From the NCBI RefSeq assembly GCF_910592395.1, contig NC_088324.1, positions 11,496,953-11,560,952 on the forward strand: a stretch of DNA of 64,000 nucleotides, given 5' to 3'. The notes under the pieces are model-generated. The model did not search any database. It was not told where the DNA came from and saw nothing but the letters and a program-made list of their open reading frames with translations. Within the stretch, counting starts at the first letter, position 1. Each line of letters opens with the position of its first letter. Origin of the DNA: Lineus longissimus. Lineage: Eukaryota > Nemertea > Pilidiophora > Heteronemertea > Lineidae. Below, one piece after another: positions 24,201 to 35,600 of this stretch. The position numbers and the translations under genes are program-made.

Positions 24201-27200
24201 AATAAAACCTGATTTTCTACACCATGGTGCGGAATGACAAGACACACTCAGTCATTATAATACATAAAATAGTGCGTAAAGGGTAATGTTGAGGGATCCC
24301 CTATACGTACGTGTCTGTCAGTAGATGGATGCGAAGACCCGAACCACAGACGATATTTCACCAGTATATTTCACCAGTATATTACTAATTGCCATCAATT
24401 TCAAAGAACATTAGCGTTCCGACCAGTGGAATTTGCACAGACTTATCAGCCCACTGCAACCGACACTGGTCGTGATTGTGACCTCCATGGTGACATGACT
24501 GTGATATTAGACACATGTTGACCTTATATTACAGGCGACATGACCTTTGATATTCAAATCACTTTTAGTTTCCGGGGGATATTTTTCTGTTTATACTTAA
24601 TTGAAATATATACTTCAACACTCACACTAACTATGACCTGGTCATGTTGATAATGAAAAACACAGAGAATAATCGTCACTTGTTGTCACTGACGTTAGCT
24701 GCATTATCTCCTGTTTGGAAGAATTAGTTTTTAATATCACTTTTTAGGGTCTTGCTTGTAACAAGGCACTGTCAAATCTGTCACACCATCGGCACTGTTG
24801 TGTATCAGACTGACGCTTAAAAGTCACTTTTATTTTTATGTGAAATGACATCCGTTAAATGTCACCCCTCAGGCATGTCAGGTCGTTGCCCGCCCTGAAG
24901 CATTGCACATCTTCAATAAAGTTCTTTTCGCTCGATTGTCATTTCGAGTCTTTTTACACATTTCTAAACAAAAAAGACTTTTAAATCACGTAGATGACAA
25001 AGCGGATAATACAGGACACAAACAGCAACGTCTGGTTTTAAATGTCAGGTTGTCATCTTTGAAAAACCTCCTTTGCTTACATGCTGGAGCTTCATAGATG
25101 CCGAGTAGAGTGTGCCAACCAAAAAACAACAGTCTGCTGATATGGCATAAATTATGACTGAATAGATAAATCGTTAGGAAATATTTGGTAATTGGGTCAT
25201 TGTTTGCGCATTACATACACCATCAGTTTGTAACTATCACACTTTTTCTTGGTTTAAACAGCTTTCAGCAGACGACATGTCACGCGATTCAGTCGCAGAC
25301 GACACTTCTCGATGCCATTCAATTCTGATATCTCCACGCACCCCTGTCACACCGCGTATCTTGCGCAAGGCATGTTTTGCTCATGCGTGGAGCGCTACTT
25401 TGTTAGACTCCCGTGGCAGTCCATCTCGTCATCCTTTTCATACTGTCTCATATGAGGGACGAGGCCGGTTCACGGCGTTCGGAGTGTATACTTCCTTGTG
25501 TCTTCGGAATCAAAGATCTTGATTAAGAATTTTGAAAACGAGTGATGAAATCTTTGAGATAAGCTCATGGCAAATGGGCATATGCATCATAATATTGAGT
25601 TGATCCATTAATGAGCAACATTCATTTTAAATAATGTCTAAATCAGAAGTGCATCACGGCCTGACCTGTTTCGCTTGTAGGCTACTTGACGTCATAATGA
25701 ACCTGACATTCATCACTCTTAACGCTCAAGTGGTCGTCCGTATCAATTTCGAAAAAAACACGTATTATAATAAAGTGTCACCACATCTCCGTGTTTTTAC
25801 GATAATTATCCGGTTTTTTACTTCACCACTTAAGTGTTTGACAGACAGCAAGGAAATTGGACCCATCACCTGTCTGTCAATATCCTCTATCATTTGCACA
25901 GTTTTGATTCTCAGCAGTGACATGGCCGGAAATATCAGTGAAGTGACTGAGTTCTATCTTGCCACCCCTTTTGTTTCTGTGAACCTACTACATGTATTTA
26001 TCAAATACATCCTTTGCGTTGGTCATCAATGCTTAATGGCAATACTGGCATTTCCTCAGTATACTCTCTTTTCGTAGCAACCGAAATGTTTTGCCTTCGA
26101 TCTTGAGAAGAAAACCTGCAAGTAAATCATACATAAATCTTACCGTTGATTCATAGACGTATAGTGTACAACCAAAGTAAACAACCACTCCACTTAACTT
26201 ACTATTTTGACCACAAATCATGTTCGACTAAACAATCATTTATTTCACCTGCATAAGTCTTGATTAGAAAACTGGTTTCACCGTCATCAAGTGTCAGTGT
26301 TTAGCATTTCTGGTCATATAAAGTTCACTATGAATTCCGAATTTAAAATCAACATTCTTTTGGAATTCAATGCCAATATGGATAAATAGACGAGTTTTCT
26401 ATCGCTTTTCGGCGTTGAAGACACAAGGTAGATGCTAAATAGCAACTGAAAGCCTGTTAACTTGAATTGTTAATTTCAACCAGGGAGTTATCCATTGCAG
26501 CATCAAACCATGTTAACTGCCGTATCTCAGAAGCCATGGGTTCATCTTGAATCCCTCTGAAGTCAAACATAACCTAACCTAGACTCCCGCAGGGATGGAC
26601 TCAAGAAGCGAACCCTGAGTCCCTCAGGATGAGACTCCCAAGGCAGACGATAGTCATCCTCAACATATAAGTCTTTCGTTGTAGGAGGGGCGAGGCCGTA
26701 ACCCAGACCAAAATATGTATTTGCACCTGTAAGAACTTCCCACGTTGGCTTCAAGCCAGTAATAAAGAGTGATTTTATTGCACTAATCAGGTAGCTGTAA
26801 ATATTTGAATTGAGACTAAATACTAGAAAACTTTGAGGTAAATATACGACTTGTCTCTAATCCAGGGTCGCTTAAGAGGAACTTTCGCAGAAACGGTAAT
26901 GTTTTCGTGTGATTAATCCTTGGCCAATAACCAACTTTTAATTAAATTAGATCAACAGAAAGGATCGAAAGATACATTTTTATTCAGAAGGTTTCCCAAA
27001 CATAACATCATGTGATGGGGGTTTCTATGACTATAATCATATACTATACGCAGAATCTAGATTCCTAACATGCTTGATTGGAAACTATAACCATCTCTCA
27101 ACCAAGCAGTCCCAAAACACGTATACACCATCAACGGGCCCGGTCTGTTTGGTCACCCGAAAGCTAGGAATTGTTGTTATTGGTTTCGGAACATAAAGCA

Positions 27201-30200
27201 TTCTACAAGCAGTTAAATTCTCCTAAGATACATTTAATTAATAGAGCTAACAATACCAACATCAGGGCGACAAAGGTTCCCCGTAATCTTTTATGGACAA
27301 ACTGCCAACTACCCATAAATGTAAAGGTAACCAAGTACAAAGACAAACCGTAATTACGAACTTGAACCAGATTCGAAATTACGATTTTTTTTCCCGTCAG
27401 GATGACACTCATTACTTAGCTAGGTCAATGTTATCAAAATTGAGCTGAACACATTTTTTTCCTCCCATCACACTTTATATAGCACTTCCAGTGCTTGAGT
27501 ACCAGGTTTTCGTCGATAACGGCGTTATCGTACAAAAACACTCAAATGTGGTAAATGCAATCTTCCATCAGAATGATAGTAACAAACTGAGTCAATATTC
27601 TTTACCCTTTAGCTGAGTGTCTCAGTTGTACCACTTCACAAGGAAATACTAATTATCTTGCTAATACTAAGAGGGGCCTTCTTGTTTTTATACGTTCCGT
27701 TCGAACCTCTCTTCATGTCTTCGCCTACTAGTGTTCAGGTTTACTGGGATAGTTTTGCATCCCTTCCTTAGGAGCGACCATATGATGTATGAAGTTACAG
27801 CGTTTCGTATTTGGTCATTGCAAAACAAGCTACACAAATAGCATTTTTTGGCCGTATTTATTTTGATCATAGCTCGTTCTAGCTCATCCCGCTGGTGTAA
27901 TGGTAAAAACGCATCTCTCATCGTCTTTTTAGTCGGCATGTATGTCTCCAACCCACGAAACGACTGGTGAACGTGAAGACCATGCAGTCCTATTGTAAAC
28001 CAGATTATCGGAGAGTTGTCCAGAAATGCAGATCAGGTTATGGCATGTGCAGCAGTTTTAGGTAAGAAACCATGAGGACTATTCACAGTATGATAGTATC
28101 AGGAGTGTCGTTCAGAAAGCTAAAGATCATAACATTGGCAGAATCAGCCTCTAGGAGGGAAGGAAGTAATCAAAGGCCTGCAACATGATAACTTCACTCT
28201 GTTGGTCCGTCGGAACCATGATCAGGTCACCTCGTGTAATTACGAGAACTTGCGAGAACTTACCTACGCGGCATAGACTTCCTGAGTGTCTGTATTTGCC
28301 AATCTAAAGCCCCCTATCATTCGTCTGGCGTCGAAGAAACATGATAAAAAGCTTATGTTTGGCTCATAGGAACAGGAAGTATTTGAAAAACTTTTTCGAG
28401 GAAAGAAGTTGATGATGCCGCTGAAGAACCTCATGTTGACTTATTTTCCAGAGTGGTCTACAGAACAGCTTATCGAGAGGTGTACAGAACACACGAGACA
28501 ACCGAGATGAAGTATGGCTGCTGTAATGGCTGGTCAAAATTTTCACCTCATGACAGAAGTTGCTTAAAACGTGAGTCTGGGGGCTTGTACCCGTTGCAAT
28601 GTGACCGGTTTATAACATTTGTCACAGTTGTTGTTCCCGGCCCATGCAGTGTATCATACGTGCCAAAGCACTCACTTCGTGATTGATGTGAGTGCCGAGA
28701 CGACGAGTTTGGAGTCCCCTGGTCAGCCAGTAGGACATGTCCAAACAATAGACGAAACTCCTAAATGATTGGTGTCTGTAAAATTATCAAACGGTCCTGG
28801 TGCCTGGGAGTAGCAAGAGCTGTAATCAACGTACATTTATACGAATTCTCCTCGTTCAATAGCAACCAAGGTCAGGTAGCCTCCCATTTGCATGCAACAA
28901 TTTGCAAACGAAACGATATTGCGGAAAAGGATCAATTCAAAAATGTCTCTATTCTCCTTAGCTATATGCCCAAGCGGCTGTCAAAATGGCGGTCGGTGTG
29001 TATCGCCTGGAAGATGTCAGTGTGCAGACGGCTGGAACGGAAGAGATTGTCGGACGGGTAAGTCTTGCATTTGTTTGACGACCACAGGGATAAGACAAAG
29101 CTGTTTCTTTCCGTTTCCCTATCGATGGCAACGATGGGAAGGAGCCCAGCTGCGGTTACGGACTCTTTACTATATTCTGGTTTGATTTGGCCTGGGATTG
29201 GTAGGCATAGCTTGAGCCTGTCCATAGTTAGCCGTTGGCCATTTCCTTAGTTGGTTGACAAGCAGACAATACACAGCGGTCTTGGCAAGTGGAAGAGTCC
29301 TGGTCGTACAGGTTGCGGACAAGGGTTTTCTAACAGATCTTCGGTTTCCTTGACACTCTCTTTGGGTATTCTTGACATATCGACGTATCGGACAACCACT
29401 TACGATCGATTGTCGAACAGCCGCTTCATCGCAGCAGCAATTCCATCTATCTCGAAGTAGCTGACGCTACGATAAGACGAAGTCATACCTCTTTCTTAAA
29501 TGAACTTGGCGTTCTTGGATTCATTTTTGTAGCTCAACTCCGTTTCTGCCATCTGGTTGATTCATACAGCGGCGTATTTTTGTATTGCAGACTTGAATGA
29601 ATGCACCTCCGACCGCCACGGCTGTATGCAAAAGTGTGAGAACACTATCGGAAGTTACCGGTGTTCCTGTTACGAAGGCTTCAACTTGGATTACGATAGG
29701 AAAAAGTGTAAATGTAAGTCGAATGGACTTAACACAAAAACTTGATGCCGCATTGATGCAATTCGCGATGAAAGAAATGGAATGTTGGTCGTTGCCCTGG
29801 GAAATGTATTCCGGTTGCAAAGGGGCTTTGTTTGGAAGGGTTCCAACGTAGCAGCATTTGTTCAGCACTTTATATGGTCAGGGCAGTTCATCTGTTCTTA
29901 ACCTTTGTTACATATATCCACATCTCCGCCAGAATATCTTCATACTTCGTCTCTTTTCAGTATGCCTGAACTGTATAAAAGAATATCAGCAACTTATACA
30001 TAGCCACACAGCTCTTATGGGAAAGATGGATGTACTTGAAAAGGAGAAGGTAGGTGGTGTCGTGGTGGTGATATGTAGACTTGAACCATCTGTTGACCAT
30101 CTACTGCACCTTTAAGAAACCATTCAGTGGTTGTTCTTCTTCGTACCTTCGCGACACCAAACTGCTGTCACAGTGGCGATAGGTTATCCCAAACTATAAT

Positions 30201-31092
30201 CCCGAAGTCAGCTTGGCGAATAATCCACAATTGGTTGTCATCAACTAGATAGTGGCATGGTCGTTGGTAATCTGGATCTTTTAACGTGAAGTGCTTTGGT
30301 TTTGCGATATTCCTCAAGTTCTGGAAGAACTATATATCTGGTAGTCCCACATGTCTGAGTAAATTTCATGCTACATGTACCTTCTCGTGCGATGGTTTCT
30401 TACCAATGTTGCTCATTTTCCAGGAACAACTCGAGAGGAACGTAACGAATGTTCTTCTCTCCTACCAATTCGCCATGGAAAACACGGCCAACAGATACAC
30501 AGAGGCCCTCAGGGATGTCAAAGAGATACAGAGGGAGTCCATAGAGAAGAAGATCTCACAGCTACTCCGGTCGTATAGAGTCACAAACAAACCCCTCAAG
30601 GACCCCTTCTTGGACATACAGAGTGGGACGACCCCACCGAAGCGGGGCGATGTGCCTGTCGCGGCGAGTTTGACCCATTATGAGCCTGATCCATACGTTG
30701 AGGAGAGGTTGACTTCACTGAATGACCAGATCGGACTTTTGGAGGAGAGATTAGCATCATGTACGTATAGGTGTAGCCACTCTGGGGTTTTCTTGACCCC
30801 GCCGAATCAGATAACACGACCGGATTCGATCAGCACTCTCTCTGAACAAAATAAGAGATTTATTGTGACTTCTTGCCTGTGTTCAACATACATGTAAACT
30901 TATGAAGGTCGTCAAAATACCGTGTTATTCATCGTGATCTGATGCAAGGATCTGCCTGACAAGGTACTTTTTCTGCTCGAGAAAGAAGACATCTGTCTTT
31001 GTGTGGGGTATACATGCTAGCAACCTCACCTTTCATCAGTTTTCTGTTTTGCCTCTCCAGGTAGCTGCGATCGAGGACGACGTGGAAAATGA
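21229..31092 (+). CDS. EGFL7: EGFL7/EGFL8-type secreted EMI-EGF protein (complete, eight exons)
   Basis: Exons are 21229-21341, 27933-28061, 28452-28570, 28962-29057, 29591-29713, 29961-30049, 30424-30760 and 31061-31092, all GT-AG and in phase, giving 345 aa. Residues 1-31 form a signal peptide (VLTIGIFVINAFFVTLTNS). Residues 38-120 are an EMI domain: GRHVC start, paired Tyr-Arg stretch VVYRTAYREVYRT, then YGCCNGW. An EGF domain follows (121-152, CPSGCQNGGRCVSPGRCQC), then a calcium-binding EGF (153-193, DLNEC opening). A coiled-coil region contains NDQIGLLEERLASC and ends in a short Cys tail. That order and the C-terminal leucine-rich helix match vertebrate EGFL7 and EGFL8, which act in endothelial extracellular matrix and Notch modulation. 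The symbol denotes the pre-duplication family. In animals without vertebrate vessels the role is open. Intron 1 is 6.6 kb. Human EGFL7 is shorter (about 273 aa); the extra length is in the coiled-coil part. Confidence 0.94.
22684..22932. repeat. 123-bp tandem duplication in EGFL-type intron 1
   Basis: The segment starting ACGTCTGCAGCAACAGTGG at 22684 recurs at 22807 with an exact 123-bp offset and about two mismatches. The minus strand is open across both copies because the period is divisible by three. Both mismatches would change amino acids and no splice or start context supports a gene. Confidence 0.9.
26631..26699. repeat. Dispersed repeat, copy 2
   Basis: Matches the element near 7073-7136 in ordered blocks from GACTCC to GAGGCCG. 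It lies in intron 1 of the EGFL-type gene; the element probably extends beyond the matched part on both sides. Confidence 0.55.
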
Positions 31093-32653
31093 GGAAGATA
31101 TCTTGAAATAGCTGCTCAGTCCTGTTAGCAATACTGGATCGTGTCTCAAGAAAAACGGGAACGAAAAACATGTTGTCTTCATCACGTTTCGAAAGATGGC
31201 GTGTTGTGATGACGTCAGAGAAAAAGAATCATCAAGCCGAAATAACTCAGATGGACCCGATCTATCGTGTCTGTACGGATTGTCCGCACGACCAAAATAC
31301 GAGAGCTTCTGAGTCAAAATGTGCTAAAATGTTTAAAAGTTCGTTTCCGTCACCTCGATGGCAACGGGGTAATGTATAGCTATCAACTGGGGAGGTCGTG
31401 CTTATATCACTGTGTTAAAAATGCTAAAGAAGACTACTTATAAAACATACATATACATACTTTTCAAAAACAGTATGAATATCTTGTACCTATTTATGCT
31501 TTTATGCGTGCATTGAGTAATGTGTTCAGTTTAGGGCACACCCAAATGGACTGATGGACTCCCAAAAAGCAGTGGCGTCGTGCGCTGCACTCTGGACAAT
31601 GTAAATTGCTGCGTAGGAGTGTAGAATTTAACACTCAGGGTTACCACGCGTCCGATAGAAGTTTTAGAAGTCGTTGAAGTTCAAAGCGAGGCTGGGGATG
31701 TAGCAAAGCGATGATCGCATGATTGGCTCACTAGGGATTTGTCGAATGTTGTACTCTTGTAAATAAGGTTGTGATCTCTCTATAACTTCATTATTTTACA
31801 CGTGTAGCAAGAAAATGTCGTTCTTATTTCATTCCTTTTAATCATTGCTTAGATGATACTTATATGCGAATATAAAACTGCAACATACGGATTGGCAGTC
31901 AAATAGAAAGACTTAGCAAGAAGAAAGACATATCAAGAAACGAGTATATTTCGAAGTCATTTTATTCATATGCAAAATACATCAGGTTCCAACGGATTAG
32001 CGACTTGGTTCGGGCAGATGAAATGAGCAATTTTTGAAATCTATTTTTTTTACAATACGTGCTCGAAAATCAAAACTCGGGGTCAAAAGCTAATCTATCT
32101 GTAGAGCGGGGCGCTCTGAAACGTCCAGCGATTTATCCATAAAACATATCTCCTCCCGGTATCTTTCTTTGTGCGAACGGCATTAGTAGAGCATTGCAGG
32201 CACTCAAGGTGCCTGAACACGCTAACGGATGACAGGATTTCTAGGGACTTAAACCAGTTTACAGAGTATCTTCCACAACGACACGCCTGTATTCAGAAAA
32301 CGTGCGGCTTAATTTAAACTAAACCCCAAGGGAACAGCCTGAGATGCACCATGATTGACATTATTTAGTAATGCAAGGGGATTCACATTGATGATAGTGG
32401 CCTACTTTGGCAACTATGAACTTGGTGTTACGAATACAACAAAATAACCGTGGAGAGAATGTTTTTTCATTAAAGTTGCTTCTTACAGGTACATGACTAT
32501 CAGTCTTAGGCACACAAGGGGTATTGTCAGATTGGCACAGGTGATCGACACGCGTCTCATAATAAAAACCAAACAAAATTGAAGAAAATATCTTTGGCCA
32601 CGCGTGGACGAGTCTGGATTTAGTGACGTCACATCCGTTTCAAGGTCGTTTGT
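31093..32653. other. Convergent 3' regions of the EGFL-type and prepropeptide genes
   Basis: The two genes point toward each other here. No exon was seen. No canonical AATAAA was found close behind the EGFL stop. A TTTATT at 31961-31966 is an AATAAA on the minus strand and is the likeliest polyadenylation signal for the prepropeptide gene, about 690 bp past its stop. Confidence 0.4.
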
Positions 32654-35600
32654 TTACCTCCTGCGGCCGAATCGGAGCGTCTGCATCCTGAAGCCACTCC
32701 CGTGTTGTTTCTGTCTCATGCTGGCCAGAACATCAGCAAGGGCAGAGATGGCCCTGTCGTCTGATCGTTTGCTGTATTCTGAAAACGTATCAAATTAAGG
32801 TCAAGGTCAATATCACTCTGACCTGAAGAAGCTTCAAGCAGGGCGCGAAAGATTATATCTTCCGAATTCCACTCTAGATAATATGTACTTGTCTAATTGA
32901 TAGGTCTGAATTCTCTATCTGAATGACCCTAAATGGTTAACTGGAAGGCACCATGTGCTTCTAGCAGGGTCAATGCAACAAAAACAGTGTAAAGCTTCAT
33001 TTTCCAGAGACGCGTTCTGGTTTTCTGCAACACCAGTCGATATTGCCTCATGCCTTAAGGGCTTACCGAGATTAATGCATTTTTTAATGCGCATTGATGC
33101 GGTCTGATCTTCTTCACACCCCTGTTATCAGTTTAAGGCAAAATGTAGTAAATGCAAATAACATTTTGGTCAAAGGAAGTTTTAATGCTGTGTTTACTCC
33201 ATCAGCGCGAGGCACCTACGTTGACGTTGAAACCTAACTTGGTGCTATCTCCTACAGCGAAATAAATTCCCTCGTTTGCGTTAGGCTTAGCATTGGAGTT
33301 AAGGCAGACGTTGATTGAGCAAACTGGTCCAGTGATACCGGCTGATGAAGTCACCCCAAAGTAATGTCTTGTGATTCGTTCGTTCCTACAGATTACACCG
33401 GCGACACAGAATTGAACGCCCCTGGTTGGCCAACATAAGTGGAAGTATCCCCACATTGTTTACGTACCTTTTCCTGGTTCCTCGTCAATAGTATTGGATT
33501 CCCGGGGGACGTTGGGGTCTTCTAATTCTCGAAATCGTAAGTGTTTAAGTAAAAGACCACTCAGACCACCTGCAAGTATAGAATAGGAAAAGCTCTAATA
33601 AAACCTTGACTTCTAATTGCCATTTCTCGATGGCCACTTTACGACCATATCGACGAGTCGAGAAGGAAACCCACATTTATTTTGCGGTAGTCCCATTTAC
33701 ATACAAAGCTCTTGTGGTCACTGCATTCACAGGCGAGTTTTTTCTAGAAGCCTCTCCATGTTAACTATTTTATGATATCACTACGCATATACGTATATGT
33801 GTATATGTGTATGCACGACACCTTAAAAAGGTGTGTAATAGAAGGTTGAATTCATCATCATCGCTTCCCCTGGTTCAGTCACATTGTGGCGCAAAGATAA
33901 CACTGTTTACTGTAAACGATATCAAATTATCTGGAAGAGGACAGATTGGTGCATGGTCAACGCTTTTCCTCTTCCAAGTATTGGTCATTCTTGGCAGAAA
34001 CAGAATTTGTCAAAGGCATAATTTTTCTTGTTTGGTCGAAGGATTAGTCCGCCTGTCTTTACCTCTGGCGCGGGCGGATGGCGTAAAGGATCGAACACAA
34101 ACAACAATTTTTGTTGTGGTCGTCGATCAAAATACCTGATTTGACCTTTCCCTTTATGTTGCACGGGAAGAGGGCAATTGCCTCCAATTTTCTCATTGAT
34201 TGCCATTGTTTAGGAGCCATAGTGTGCTTGGGATGAAATAATATACTACTTTGACAAACGTTCAACAAACACCGATACGTCGATTCTTAACTCGGAGAGT
34301 TTGATATCATAGGGTGTAAGCCATGTATGAGAGCCTTACTGCACTCATAGAAATAAAGGTTTTGAGTTTCTGAAAAACCTCAGATGGTTTTTCGGCCAAC
34401 ACCAATATGCACCCTTGTACATGTTTTCCTCATTCTTTTTCTAATCTGATATATAGAAATAATGAGCTTACTAATTGATATCAACTATTTGATTACATCT
34501 TCAGAACAAACCACTACCAGTCTAAGATGCAACAGCGGCAATGTTTGTAAAACAACGAACAAAATCGAACGTGGCAAGAAACGAATTATTTCAATCACTC
34601 GACGATATTGTTTAACCACAGTTGCGTGATGACATCAATACAGAAGTTGAATAGGCTACCTCCCCGTCCAGTGTCGTACGTGCCGATATCGAAGTACGAG
34701 TGACAGGTTGCCATTAAGATATTGTGATGGTAACACGAAAACCTAGTTCAAAGAATTAGATCTCTGCGACAAGAAGCGGGGTTCGGACCATGGTGAGCGA
34801 ACAAGGCTGTCACTTCTGGCTTTGCCAACCGTCCTGAGGCTGGAGCTGATAGTCCAATAGCCTCTCTGGTCATTTTTCATGGCCTTTAGAACGTGTTCAA
34901 GTGAATGGGATGATGACACTATGCAACATGCCAGCAAAACACCGACTTGCGCAGAGGGGAAAAGATTCTAAATATCAATCGTAACCCATGTAAACCTTCA
35001 ATTGCTTGATTGTCGAAATATATATGGTTGCGCCAGTTGTTGTGGAGATCTCGGGTGAAGGATTGATGCTTTGATCAATCTCAGTGGCATGTGATGCACA
35101 GTTACCTGTTTCCGATCATTTTGGCTTACCATCGGATTTACGCGTCCAATTTCACCATGAAGTCTGACGCAGTACCCCAGGAATAGGCCTGGGTGGTTCC
35201 CGACTGCACATCCCAACGACAGTGCTCGAGAGCGCGACTGGAATTGCGTGGATGTCACTCTGGCAAGAGTGTGGTCATTTAGCCAGTGGCTAGTTCAGGA
35301 GTTTCTCCTTAGATCCGACCCCGTGTCGCCTCTTGATATGCTGTCCATCTGTTTTTGTGCCAAGTCTCAAATGCAACTGACAGGAGGACCTCGGGGAAGC
35401 TGCACGCGAAAACTTAGTTAGGATGCCTTGGATCTCGGTAAACAGACCTGACAACGAATGATAATTCCCTCCCGGGAATCCACATGGTATAGCTGTCGGT
35501 AAGAGCGATACCTTCGATGTTACTTATGCCCGCTTGGATCAGGAAAGGAGTACGAGACTTTGTTCCCCTCGTTTCTCAACCCAAGGCCACCATGCACGTT

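Noticed and set aside
30761..31060. Search for a miR-126-like hairpin in the EGFL-type introns
   Set aside because: No match to the vertebrate miR-126 arms was seen in this or the other introns by eye.
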